Under the pieces are notes generated by a model. It saw only the letters and a list, made by a program, of their open reading frames with translations, had not been told where the DNA came from and did no database searches. Of a stretch of 64,000 bases of DNA, positions 25,294 to 33,425 are shown in pieces; positions within the stretch are counted from its first letter, which is position 1, and the number at the start of each line of letters is the position of its first letter. Source of the DNA: Methanocella_A sp049676595 (GTDB lineage: Archaea; Halobacteriota; Methanocellia; Methanocellales; Methanocellaceae); assembly GCF_049676595.1 (NCBI RefSeq), contig NZ_CP187259.1:3038001-3102000 (forward strand), given 5' to 3'. The translations under genes and the position numbers were made by a program.

Positions 25294-26142
25294 TTGAAGA
25301 AATTATCTGCAATATCGATTATTGCTATCGCTCTGATGACGCTCGTACTCGTCGTCAGCGGTTGCACGACTCCGACCGCCACCCCGGTGGCCAACGTCAC
25401 GGCAACCCCGGCAGCCAATGTCACCGTAACCCCGGCGGCCAACGCTACCGGCAACATGACCATGACTCCGGGCGTCCTGTCGGTCGCTACCGAAGCGCAC
25501 TACCCGCCCTTCGAGAACATCAACACGACTACCGGCGAGTTCTACGGCTTTGACATCGACCTCATGAACGAGATCGGCAAGGAACTGGGCCTCGAGGTCA
25601 AGTACACCGACCACGCCTTCGACACCATCATCCCGGCTGTCCAGGCTGGCAAGTTCGACTGCGCCATCTCGGCGTTCACCATCAGGCCGGACAGGCAGCA
25701 GTCTGTCGACTTCTCTGACTGGTACTACGAGTCCGCAGGCCAGGCCATCGTCACCAAGCCCGGCAGCACCATCAAGAACTCCTCTGACCTGGTCGGCAAG
25801 GTTGTCGGCGCTCAGGCCGGCACCGTCGGCTTCGACGCCGTCAAGGCTATCGAAGGCATGCCGGAAGACAAGGTCAAGTCCTACGCCACGATGAACGAGG
25901 CCTTCATGGCCCTCAAGAAGGGTGAAGTCGAGGCAGTCGTAGGCGACTACCCCGTGTGCGAGCCCTACTACAGGGACACCCCGGGTGACTACTCCCTTGC
26001 AGGACCCCTCAGCGAGACCGAGTACTTCGGCATCGTGATCAACAAGGAGAACAAGGAGCTTACCGCAGCCATCAACCAGGCCCTCGCCAAGATAAAGGCA
26101 GACGGCAGGTACCAGACCATCTACGACAGATGGTTCGCATAA
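25294..26142 (+). CDS. Polar amino acid ABC transporter substrate-binding lipoprotein
   Basis: The 282-residue lipoprotein starts at TTG (25294), 8 nt after GGGAGG. A signal helix with lipobox 'VVSGC' is followed by a Thr/Ala/Pro-rich tether (about residues 28-55, with repeated 'NVTATPA'-type words). The family 3 solute-binding domain runs 'VATEAHYPPFENINTTTGEFYGFDIDLMNEIG', 'CAISAFTIRPDRQQSVDFSDWYY' and 'EAVVGDYPVC'. It binds glutamine- or polar-amino-acid-like ligands outside the cell and delivers them to the permease and GlnQ-type ATPase encoded next. A strong terminator hairpin follows, probably raising its expression over the permease. Confidence 0.92.
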   Translation: MKKLSAISIIAIALMTLVLVVSGCTTPTATPVANVTATPAANVTVTPAANATGNMTMTPGVLSVATEAHYPPFENINTTTGEFYGFDIDLMNEIGKELGLEVKYTDHAFDTIIPAVQAGKFDCAISAFTIRPDRQQSVDFSDWYYESAGQAIVTKPGSTIKNSSDLVGKVVGAQAGTVGFDAVKAIEGMPEDKVKSYATMNEAFMALKKGEVEAVVGDYPVCEPYYRDTPGDYSLAGPLSETEYFGIVINKENKELTAAINQALAKIKADGRYQTIYDRWFA

Positions 26143-26152
26143 GCTCGTTAAA

Positions 26153-26180
26153 GGCACGTAGAAATACGTGCCTCTTTTTT
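26153..26180 (+). terminator. Strong hairpin terminator / attenuator inside the ABC operon
   Basis: GGCACGTA-GAAA-TACGTGCC (26153-26172) is an 8-bp perfect stem closed by a tetraloop, followed by TCTTTTTTTT. It sits between the binding-protein gene and the permease gene. Confidence 0.75.
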
Positions 26181-26320
26181 TAAGAAAATTGTAAAAAAGC
26201 CTTGCGGCACAAGCCCGGATAAAAAGCTTTTTAATTGATAGGTTATTAGTAAGTAACTTGCTAAGGAATCCGGGATATTGCCGGTCCTGGTATATGTAAA
26301 AAATGGTGCGGTGATAAACG

Positions 26321-27643
26321 GTGAATAAAGGGTATAGATCGTTGTGGTTTATCGGGATAATAACTCTGCTTGCATGTCTGGCTTTTGTAGCTCCTGCGTC
26401 GGCGCAGAATACGAACGCCATCATCGTCGTCAATAATGATCTCTTTTCACCCGTTCAGGGAGCCTCTGTTTACATTGATGAAGACTATATGGGCCTGACT
26501 AATTACGACGGCTCGATCAGAGTAAGCAACTTTACCCCTGGAATGCATAAGATCACCGCTAAAATGGAAGGCCACCAGGACAGGGTCAGAGAGTATAATC
26601 TCCAGTCCGGCGCTACCGTCCAGCTGCAAATGAAAAGGCTGACGACAAGCATTTCCCCGGATATCGTGACTATTATTGTCCGGGAAGACAGCGCGTCCAA
26701 GAGCATTGTGGCCGGAGCATCCATCTATGTGGATAACCAGCTTGTAGGAACTACCGATACAAGGGACGGTAAGCTTCAGGTGGAGCTCACGGAGGGCATC
26801 CACGAGATAAGCGTCCATAAAAGTGGCATGACTGTTAATACCTCGTCCCTGGACGTCAAGCCGGGCCAGACATACATGATCGCGCTGACACCCGGTAAGA
26901 CCTTCTCTATCTTCGACGGTGAATTATTCATCTACTCGTTGCAGAAGGAAATCACAAAGGGCCTGGTCACAACCCTGGAACTGTCGATAGTTGCCATGGC
27001 CATAGGCTTAATCATCGGCCTCGTCATGGGTCTCGGAAGAACTTCGAGTAATATCCTGTTCAGAGGGCTTGCTTCGATCTACGTTGAAGGCATCAGGGGG
27101 TTACCCCTGCTGCTCCAGCTGCTGTTCGTCAACTTCGGCCTGCCGTTCCTGGTCCAGGACCTGACAGGCGGGACCTTTAACATCGACGGGTTCACGGCCT
27201 GTATCATTGCGCTCTCCATGAACAGCGGCGCCTACATGGCCGAAATTTTCAAAGCAGGCATCGAAGCCATACACAAAGGCCAGATGGAAGCGGCCAGATC
27301 GCTGGGCATGTCCCATTATCAGGCAATGTTCTTCATCATCCTGCCCCAGGCGTTCAAGATTGTTCTGCCTGCGCTGGGCAACGAGTTCATCGCCCTCATC
27401 AAGGACTCATCGATCGGGCTGGTCATCTCGGTTTCGGAAGTCCTGTGGTGGTCCAAGACAGTCGGCGCAGAGCACTATAACACCTTTACCCCGCTGCTCG
27501 CAGCCGGACTAGTATACCTGTGCATTACGATACCGCTGGGCAGGATAGTCCAGTACATGGAGAAGAAGTACAACGTCAACGCCAGAAAAGGCAACATGCC
27601 GGGCAAGAAAAAGAAAGCACCCGCAAAGGAGGCAACCGTATGA
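26321..27643 (+). CDS. Amino acid ABC permease with N-terminal extracytoplasmic PEGA-like repeats
   Basis: The 440-residue protein starts at GTG, 7 nt after GGTGAT. Residues 1-29 form a signal/anchor helix ending 'APASAQ'. Two PEGA-like repeats follow at about residues 33-105 and 112-190 ('GASVYIDEDYMGLTNYDG...FTPGMHKITAKMEGH' and 'GASIYVDNQLVGTTDTRDG...EGIHEISVHKSGM'). From about residue 205 it is a HisM/GlnP-type permease, with several membrane helices and the EAA loop 'MEAARSLGMSHYQAMFFIILPQAF'. Normal permeases of this family are about 220 residues. The extra domain should face outside, where it may dock the binding protein or bind cell-surface glycans. It overlaps the ATPase gene by ATGA. 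Confidence 0.9.
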   Translation: MNKGYRSLWFIGIITLLACLAFVAPASAQNTNAIIVVNNDLFSPVQGASVYIDEDYMGLTNYDGSIRVSNFTPGMHKITAKMEGHQDRVREYNLQSGATVQLQMKRLTTSISPDIVTIIVREDSASKSIVAGASIYVDNQLVGTTDTRDGKLQVELTEGIHEISVHKSGMTVNTSSLDVKPGQTYMIALTPGKTFSIFDGELFIYSLQKEITKGLVTTLELSIVAMAIGLIIGLVMGLGRTSSNILFRGLASIYVEGIRGLPLLLQLLFVNFGLPFLVQDLTGGTFNIDGFTACIIALSMNSGAYMAEIFKAGIEAIHKGQMEAARSLGMSHYQAMFFIILPQAFKIVLPALGNEFIALIKDSSIGLVISVSEVLWWSKTVGAEHYNTFTPLLAAGLVYLCITIPLGRIVQYMEKKYNVNARKGNMPGKKKKAPAKEATV

Positions 27644-28377
27644 GCCAGTACATGGTAGAGCTGCAGGATCTCCACAAGCAGTTCGGCGATCTTCAGGTCC
27701 TGAAAGGGATCAACATGCAGGTGAAGAAAGGCGAAGTGGTCGTCATCCTGGGCCCCAGCGGCTCGGGCAAGAGCACCATCCTGCGCTGCATCAACCGGCT
27801 CGAAGAGCCCACCTCGGGCAAGATCTTCGTGGAAGGTATAGAGGTCACTGATAAGAAGACAGACCTCAACAAGATCAGGCAGCGGGTGGGCATGGTCTTC
27901 CAGCAGTTCAACCTCTTCCCGCATATGACCGCCCTGCAGAACGTCACTCTCGCCCCCACCAGGGTGCAGAAGAAGCCGAAGGCAGAGGCGGAGGCACTGG
28001 GCAAAGAGCTCCTGAAGAAGGTAGGGCTGGAGCAAAAGATGAACAACTTCCCGATGCAGCTGTCGGGCGGCCAGCAGCAGCGCGTAGCCATCGCCCGCGC
28101 TCTCGCCATGAAGCCGGACGTGATGCTGTTCGACGAAGTCACCTCGGCCCTCGATCCCGAATTAGTGAAAGAAGTGCTGGATGTCATGCGGAACCTCGCC
28201 ATGGACGGCATGACCATGATGGTCGTCACCCACGAGATGAACTTCGCCCGGGAAGTCGGGGACCGCGTCGTCTTAATGGACGGCGGCGTCATCGTCGAGG
28301 AAAACACCCCCGACCAGTTCTTCACCAACCCCAGGCACGAGAGGACTATGAAGTTCCTGAACATGATCAAGAACTGA
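27640..28377 (+). CDS. glnQ: Polar amino acid ABC transporter ATPase
   Basis: The 245-residue ATPase starts at the ATG overlapping the permease stop (ATGA). Motifs are complete: Walker A 'LGPSGSGKSTILRCI', Q loop 'VFQQFNLFPHMTAL', signature 'LSGGQQQRVAIARAL', Walker B 'VMLFDEVTSALDPE' and H loop 'MMVVTHEM'. Length and motif wording match the GlnQ/HisP subgroup that energises uptake of glutamine and related amino acids. It completes the transporter with the upstream lipoprotein and fused permease. A GC-rich hairpin directly overlaps and follows its stop. Naming as GlnQ reflects subfamily, not proven substrate. Confidence 0.93.
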   Translation: MSQYMVELQDLHKQFGDLQVLKGINMQVKKGEVVVILGPSGSGKSTILRCINRLEEPTSGKIFVEGIEVTDKKTDLNKIRQRVGMVFQQFNLFPHMTALQNVTLAPTRVQKKPKAEAEALGKELLKKVGLEQKMNNFPMQLSGGQQQRVAIARALAMKPDVMLFDEVTSALDPELVKEVLDVMRNLAMDGMTMMVVTHEMNFAREVGDRVVLMDGGVIVEENTPDQFFTNPRHERTMKFLNMIKN

Positions 28378-28395
28378 GGCCGCCTGCGGGCGGCC
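28378..28395 (+). terminator. GC-rich hairpin after the ABC ATPase
   Basis: GGCCGCC-TGCG-GGCGGCC is a perfect 7-bp stem immediately after the stop codon, with no long T run. It probably ends or stabilises the ABC-transporter transcript. The remaining 280 bp to the next gene hold only a promoter: TATA-like CTTATATACT at about 28647-28656. Confidence 0.5.
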
Positions 28396-28678
28396 ATAAA
28401 AGTTCATGGCCTCATTTTCCTCTTTTTCAGCATTATACTGATCGGGATAGCAGCTCCTATCCCACATACGGTTTCCCACTTTCTCCAGGCTGTCGAAATC
28501 CGCTTCGTCACCATCCGGCCTCTAAAAAATCCGAACCGGCCATCCGGCGCCTGTCGATTGAAAAGGGCGACGCTATACGATTTTTATTCTGGATAATTAT
28601 AATGCGGAAAAAACACGTCAATTGTCGAAGTGACATACTACAAGGCTTATATACTAAGAGTTCTTTTATTAGCGACAG

Positions 28679-29398
28679 ATGCAGAACGATATTGTCAACC
28701 TGAGGGCCAAGCTCGCCGAGAAGATGGCGGGCGAAATCACGCTTTCGGAAAACCCCGGCGAGACGATCAAGAAGTGGAGGAAAAACTTCGGTATCTCCCA
28801 GATCGACCTTGCCAGCAGCATCGGGGTGTCGCCGTCTGTTATCAGCGACTACGAGAGCGGGAGGAGAAAATCCCCGGGCACGACAATCATCAGCAAGATC
28901 GTTGAGGCTATGTTAGACCTGGATGAAAAGGCCGGGTCGCACAAGATACGCGCCTACGAGACCATGTTCTTAGACCGGTACGATTCCGACGTGATTCTGG
29001 ACATCCACGAATACCGGTCGCCGGTGCCGCTGAGCAAGTTTGCCCGAGCCATAGGCGCCGAAAAGGTTTCCGGCAACTTCGACAGGGCGATCAACGGCTA
29101 CACCATCGTCGACAGTCTCAACGCAATTTTCCAGTTCTCGGCAAACGAGTTCTACCGGCTCTACGGCTGGAGCACCGAGCGCGCCCTGATCTTCTGCAAC
29201 GTTTCTACGGGAAGATCGCCTATGGTCGCGCTGCGCGTCTCAACCCTCAAGCCGGCTGCCGTAGTTCTGCACGGGCTGGAGTCGGACAGGATTGACCCCG
29301 TGGCGCGCAAGATCGCCTCGGTCGAGTCGTTCCCGCTGATGACCTCGATGACAGAGATCGAAGAGATGATAAAGACGCTAAAGGGTTTGAAAGAATGA
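28679..29398 (+). CDS. HTH (XRE) regulator linked to mevalonate-entry genes
   Basis: The 239-residue protein has an N-terminal Cro-type HTH at about residues 25-80 ('IKKWRKNFGISQIDLASSIGVSPSVISDYESGRRKSPGTTIISKIV'). A C-terminal domain of about 130 residues includes 'YTIVDSLNAIFQFSANEFYRLYGWSTERALIFCNVS'. This two-domain archaeal family is found just upstream of HMG-CoA synthase in many Euryarchaeota. Its stop overlaps the mvaS start (ATGA), so it is translated with the pathway and probably controls it, perhaps sensing an intermediate. The TATA box is about 26 nt before the ATG and no ribosome site is present, indicating a leaderless mRNA. Confidence 0.88.
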   Translation: MQNDIVNLRAKLAEKMAGEITLSENPGETIKKWRKNFGISQIDLASSIGVSPSVISDYESGRRKSPGTTIISKIVEAMLDLDEKAGSHKIRAYETMFLDRYDSDVILDIHEYRSPVPLSKFARAIGAEKVSGNFDRAINGYTIVDSLNAIFQFSANEFYRLYGWSTERALIFCNVSTGRSPMVALRVSTLKPAAVVLHGLESDRIDPVARKIASVESFPLMTSMTEIEEMIKTLKGLKE

Positions 29399-30438
29399 AG
29401 CTCGGAATTAGTGCATATGGAGCGTACGTCCCCCAGTACCGCATCAAGGTAGAGGAGATCGCCAAAGTGTGGGGCGACGACGCAGACGACTACAGGAACG
29501 GCTTAATGGTTTCTGAAAAGTCGGTACCGGACGTCGACGAGGACACGGCAACCATCGCCGTGGAAGCAGCGAGGAACGCCATCGCGAGAGGCGCAGACCC
29601 GAAGAAGATCGGCGCCATCTACGTAGGATCGGAGAGCCACCCGTACGCAGTCAAGCCCACGGCAACCATCGTCGCCGCAGCCATCGGCGCAGGCCCCAAG
29701 ATGACGGCCTCCGACTTTGAGTTCGCCTGCAAGGCAGGCACCGCAGCCATTCAGACCTCCATGGGTGTAGTGGCATCCGGCCTGGCCGAGACCGCACTCG
29801 CGATCGGCTCCGACACGTCCCAGGGTGCCCCCGGCGACGCGCTGGAGTACACCGCAGCAGCAGGCGGCGCAGCGTTCGTCATCGGCAAGACCGATCTCAT
29901 CGCAGTCATCAACCACACCTGCTCGTTCACCACCGACACCCCGGACTTCTGGAGAAGAGAAGGAGCGGACTACCCGAGGCACGGCGGCAGGTTCACCGGA
30001 GACCCGGGCTATTTCAAGCACGTCCTCTCCGCTTCGAAGATGATGCTGGAGTGCCAGGGCACCAAGCCATCTGACTATAATTACGCAGTGTTCCACCAGC
30101 CGAACGGCAAGTTCCCCAGCAGGGCTGCCCAGATGCTCGGCTTCACCAAGGAACAGCTCAAGCCCGGCCTCACCTGCCCCAAGATGGGCAACACCTACTC
30201 CGGCGCCAGCATGGTAGGCTTATCTGCAGTACTGGACATCGCGAAGCCCGGCGAGAGGATCTTCGTTACCTCGTTCGGCTCGGGCGCAGGCAGCGACTCC
30301 TTCGACATCACCGTAACTGACAGAATCACTGAGGTACAGGACCTGGCCCCCAAGACCTGGGACTACATCAACAAGGCGAAATACCTGGACTACGCGTCCT
30401 ACGCCAGGCACAAGGGCAAGATCAATACTGACAACTAA
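29395..30438 (+). CDS. mvaS: Hydroxymethylglutaryl-CoA synthase (archaeal type)
   Basis: The 347-residue protein belongs to the archaeal HMG-CoA synthase family, shorter than the bacterial and eukaryotic enzymes. The catalytic Cys is in 'SDFEFACKAGTAAIQ' (Cys112), the general-base His in 'AVFHQPNGKFP' (His234), and a late 'GSGAGSDSFDI' loop shapes the active site. It condenses acetyl-CoA with acetoacetyl-CoA, the committed step toward isoprenoid membrane lipids. It lies between its regulator (4-bp overlap) and the thiolase (11-bp gap). In archaea these two enzymes and the DUF35 protein are known to form a channelling complex, and the gene order here fits. Confidence 0.97.
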   Translation: MKLGISAYGAYVPQYRIKVEEIAKVWGDDADDYRNGLMVSEKSVPDVDEDTATIAVEAARNAIARGADPKKIGAIYVGSESHPYAVKPTATIVAAAIGAGPKMTASDFEFACKAGTAAIQTSMGVVASGLAETALAIGSDTSQGAPGDALEYTAAAGGAAFVIGKTDLIAVINHTCSFTTDTPDFWRREGADYPRHGGRFTGDPGYFKHVLSASKMMLECQGTKPSDYNYAVFHQPNGKFPSRAAQMLGFTKEQLKPGLTCPKMGNTYSGASMVGLSAVLDIAKPGERIFVTSFGSGAGSDSFDITVTDRITEVQDLAPKTWDYINKAKYLDYASYARHKGKINTDN

Positions 30439-30449
30439 GGGGTGACAAA

Positions 30450-31631
30450 ATGAGAGACGTAGCAATCATAGGTGTAGGATGCACCAAGTTCGGCGAAATG
30501 TGGGACCGCTCTTTCAGAGACATCTTCGTAGAGGCGGGCGCAAAGGCCATTGAGGACGCCAACCTCTCCGGCGAAGAGATCGAGGCCATGTACGTAGGCA
30601 ACATGAGCGGCGGCCAGTTCGTCCAGCAGGAGCACATCGGCTCCCTCATCGCGGACTACGCAGGCCTGGCCAGGGACTTCAACATCCCGGCGACCCGTGT
30701 AGAAGCAGCATGCGCCTCGGGCGGCTTAGCCCTGAGGAACGCAGTCATTTCCGTCGCATCGGGCTACCACGACGTAGTCGTCGCAGCCGGCGTCGAGAAG
30801 ATGACCGACGTAGAGACTGGCGTCACAGTGGACGCGCTGGCATCTGCGGCAGACAGGGAGTGGGAAGGCTTCATGGGCGCCACGTTCCCCGCACTGTACG
30901 CGATGGTAGCCAGGCTCCACATGCACAAGTACGGCACCACCAGGAAGCAGCTCGCAGAAGTGGCGGTCAAGAACCACAGGAACGCCGTCCACAACCCCCG
31001 GGCTCAGTTCAGGAACGAGATCACCGTCGATACCGTCCTCAACGCCTCCATGGTCGCGGACCCGTTCACCCTGTTCGACTGCTCCCCGATCACCGACGGT
31101 GCGGCAGCAGTCATCGTAGCACCGGTCGAGATCGCCAGGAAATACACCGACTGCCCGATCTACGTACTGGGCGCCGGCCAGGCGACCGACACTATCTCCC
31201 TGCACAACAGGAAGGACTTCTGCACCTTCGGCGCATCCGTAGCCGCAGGTAAGAGGGCCTACGAGCAGGCAGGCGTCGGCCCGCAGGACATCGACCTCGT
31301 CGAAGTGCACGACTGCTTCACCATCGCTGAGCTGCTCGCCATCGAGGACCTCGGCTTCTTCAAGAAGGGAGAAAGCGGCCCGGCCACCGAGCGCGGCGAA
31401 ACCGCCATCGGCGGCAAGATCGCGGTCAACGCTTCCGGCGGCCTGAAGGCAACCGGTCACCCCGTGGGCGCTACTGGCATCAAGCAGGCAGTAGAGTGCG
31501 TTGAGCAACTCAGAGGAGAGGCAGGAAAGAGACAGGTAGCCGGAGCAAAGATCGCCATGACCCACAACGTGGGCGGCACGGGCGGTACGGCAGTCTGCCA
31601 CATCTTATCGAACGAGAAGAGGAGGAAATAA
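30450..31631 (+). CDS. Acetyl-CoA C-acetyltransferase (archaeal thiolase)
   Basis: The 393-residue thiolase-fold enzyme has its nucleophilic Cys in 'VEAACASGGLALRNA' (Cys88). The C-terminal 'ASGGLKATGHPVGATGIKQ' carries the His that activates CoA, and 'HNVGGTGGTAVCHIL' holds the second catalytic Cys region. It is the archaeal SCP2-like thiolase type, which makes acetoacetyl-CoA from two acetyl-CoA. The product is unfavourable, and tight coupling to HMG-CoA synthase through the shared DUF35 protein pulls the reaction forward. GGGGTGA precedes its ATG, and the DUF35 gene starts 1 nt after its stop. Confidence 0.95.
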   Translation: MRDVAIIGVGCTKFGEMWDRSFRDIFVEAGAKAIEDANLSGEEIEAMYVGNMSGGQFVQQEHIGSLIADYAGLARDFNIPATRVEAACASGGLALRNAVISVASGYHDVVVAAGVEKMTDVETGVTVDALASAADREWEGFMGATFPALYAMVARLHMHKYGTTRKQLAEVAVKNHRNAVHNPRAQFRNEITVDTVLNASMVADPFTLFDCSPITDGAAAVIVAPVEIARKYTDCPIYVLGAGQATDTISLHNRKDFCTFGASVAAGKRAYEQAGVGPQDIDLVEVHDCFTIAELLAIEDLGFFKKGESGPATERGETAIGGKIAVNASGGLKATGHPVGATGIKQAVECVEQLRGEAGKRQVAGAKIAMTHNVGGTGGTAVCHILSNEKRRK

Positions 31632-31632
31632 C

Positions 31633-32022
31633 ATGAGCGTCCCAAGATTCTGGAGAGAGATCCCGGCCAGGTATAACCTGATGGGAACCAAGTGCGAGAC
31701 TTGCGGCACCCACTACTACCCGCCCAGATCCTGGTGCCCGGATTGCAGGAGGCAGGGCAAGATGACCGAGATCCAGTACAAGGGCACTGGCGAAGTCGTC
31801 ACCTACTCCACCATCTACGCGCCCGGCGAGAGCTGGATCGGCGGCAAGCCATACGTGCTCGCCATCGTGAAGCTCGACGAGGGGCCCCATGTGACCACCC
31901 AGGTCATCTGCGATCCTGCTGACATAAAGATCGGCATGAGGGTCAAGAAAGTCTTCCGCCGGATCGGCGAAGACGGCGACAAGGGTATGATCCACTACGG
32001 CACGAAGTTCGTGCCCGAGTGA
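31633..32022 (+). CDS. DUF35 (zinc ribbon + OB fold) scaffold protein of the thiolase/HMG-CoA synthase complex
   Basis: The 129-residue protein has a zinc ribbon 'CETCGTHYYPPRSWCPDC' at about residues 18-36. An OB-fold of about 80 residues follows ('GTGEVVTYSTIYAPGESWIGGKPYVLAIVKLDEGP'). DUF35 proteins bridge thiolase and HMG-CoA synthase and present a shared CoA-binding site, as shown structurally for an archaeal complex. It directly follows the thiolase gene and completes the operon. Confidence 0.93.
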   Translation: MSVPRFWREIPARYNLMGTKCETCGTHYYPPRSWCPDCRRQGKMTEIQYKGTGEVVTYSTIYAPGESWIGGKPYVLAIVKLDEGPHVTTQVICDPADIKIGMRVKKVFRRIGEDGDKGMIHYGTKFVPE

Positions 32023-32157
32023 ATCTGACCCCTTCTCTTTTTCTTATTTTCCATAGCCCCGAGATCGGCCCGACGTACTCGCCAGCCCCGGATAGTTCGA
32101 AGAATCCCATATAACAATTATAACGACTGCCTCAAGACTATCCTAGGGAGTTCTACT

Positions 32158-32295
32158 ATGATACCACTAAAGTCCACAACACTTAACGGCAAGCCTCTGG
32201 CGCAGTGCAAGATGAGCAGCAAGCCCAATACTAAATCCTATAACCCTTGCGAGTATTGCTGGTTTAGAAGCTGGTGTCCAGGATCGACTGTATAG
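32158..32295 (+). CDS. Small Cys-rich protein resembling a RecB/Cas4-type Fe-S tail (45 aa)
   Basis: This short frame encodes 45 residues. The ATG follows AGGGAG by 8 nt, and a TATA-like CATATAACAATTATAA lies about 40 nt upstream, so expression is plausible. The C-terminal part reads CEYCWFRSWCPGS, with an additional Cys at residue 17. The spacing C-x2-C-x5-C with aromatic residues is like the C-terminal iron-sulfur motif of RecB/Cas4-type nucleases, but there is no nuclease domain. It could be a free small metal-binding protein or the remnant of a larger gene. Orientation matches the operon upstream, though 135 bp separate them. Function unknown. Confidence 0.5.
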   Translation: MIPLKSTTLNGKPLAQCKMSSKPNTKSYNPCEYCWFRSWCPGSTV

Positions 32296-32430
32296 GTCGA
32301 TGCTGTTGCGCTAAGGCATGTATCGGGTCGGCGAACAATGGCGGGCCACCAGATAGGGGCAGGCAACCGTGGGAAACAGCGCAGAATCAACGAAGCGTAT
32401 TATAACGATGTTAATATAATTATATAGTGC

Positions 32431-33381
32431 ATGAGCTTGCAGGCTTTCGCTTACCGGAAGGGGGAAGTCGAAGTGATCGAGCCGGAGAACTTCGACAGGT
32501 TCCAGGGCTATCACAGGTGGATCAGCCTCATCCGCCCGGATAAGCAGGAGCTGAACCTCGTCGTCACGAAATTTTCCCTGCACCCCCTGGTCGTGGAGGA
32601 TATCACCAACCCTACGGAGATCCCGAAGGTTGACGAGTATGCGGGCTATACGTTCATCGTGACAGATATCCCCGAAATAGAAGAGGGCAGCGTGATCATT
32701 CACAAGCTATCCATGGTCCTCGGAAAAGACTTCCTGATCAGCATCTCCGATCACTGGGATACTATCCGGGTAATCGAGACGGCGCTGCTCAATAAGGCAG
32801 GGAACATAGGTGATTATGGGCCGGACTTCCTGGCATACTCTCTGCTGGATCACGCCACCGACCACTTCTACCCGGTCCTGGACGATCTGGAGGATACCAT
32901 CACAGAGCTAGAAGACGATGCGATGGCCCGGCCGGGCAAGGAGCTGTTGCCGCGGATGGCGGACATCAGAAAAAACCTGCTGACCTTAAGGAAGTCCGTG
33001 TGGCAGATCAGGAACGTAGTCAACGACCTGAGCCGCGGGGCTTCTCCATTCATCGCTCCTACCACGTTGATCTACATCAGAGATATCGACGATCACATCA
33101 CCCAGATGATGGACCTCATAGAAACTTACCGGGACATACTGGCTTCATCCAGGGATATCTATATGTCTGCCGTTTCGGTATCGCTCAATCAGGTCATGAA
33201 ACAGCTGACCATCATCGCGACCATCATGCTCCCGCTCACCTTCATTGTGGGGGTATACGGCATGAACTTCAAGAACATGCCGGAACTTTACTGGGAATAC
33301 GGGTACTACGGAGTCTGGGCGATCATCATAGCTGTCACTTTAATCATGCTTGCCTATTTCCGGGTGAAGAAGTGGATATAA
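32431..33381 (+). CDS. corA: CorA-family magnesium/cobalt transporter
   Basis: The 316-residue protein has a long cytoplasmic alpha/beta and helical domain followed by two C-terminal membrane helices. The selectivity motif 'YGMNFKNMPE' sits between them, as in all CorA channels, and a Lys-rich end ('RVKKWI') follows. The homopentameric channel imports Mg2+ (also Co2+, Ni2+). A TATA-like GTATTATAACG lies about 28 nt before the ATG and no ribosome site is visible, so the message is probably leaderless. I searched the 135 bp upstream for a Mg-sensing RNA and saw no convincing stem. Confidence 0.95.
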   Translation: MSLQAFAYRKGEVEVIEPENFDRFQGYHRWISLIRPDKQELNLVVTKFSLHPLVVEDITNPTEIPKVDEYAGYTFIVTDIPEIEEGSVIIHKLSMVLGKDFLISISDHWDTIRVIETALLNKAGNIGDYGPDFLAYSLLDHATDHFYPVLDDLEDTITELEDDAMARPGKELLPRMADIRKNLLTLRKSVWQIRNVVNDLSRGASPFIAPTTLIYIRDIDDHITQMMDLIETYRDILASSRDIYMSAVSVSLNQVMKQLTIIATIMLPLTFIVGVYGMNFKNMPELYWEYGYYGVWAIIIAVTLIMLAYFRVKKWI

Positions 33382-33425
33382 AGGAGCCCGTTTCGTCGCA
33401 AAATCACAATTTTCCGACATTAGTA

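Noticed and set aside
32296..32430. Magnesium riboswitch in front of corA
   Set aside because: No multi-stem structure or terminator could be drawn, and the TATA spacing implies a leaderless mRNA.
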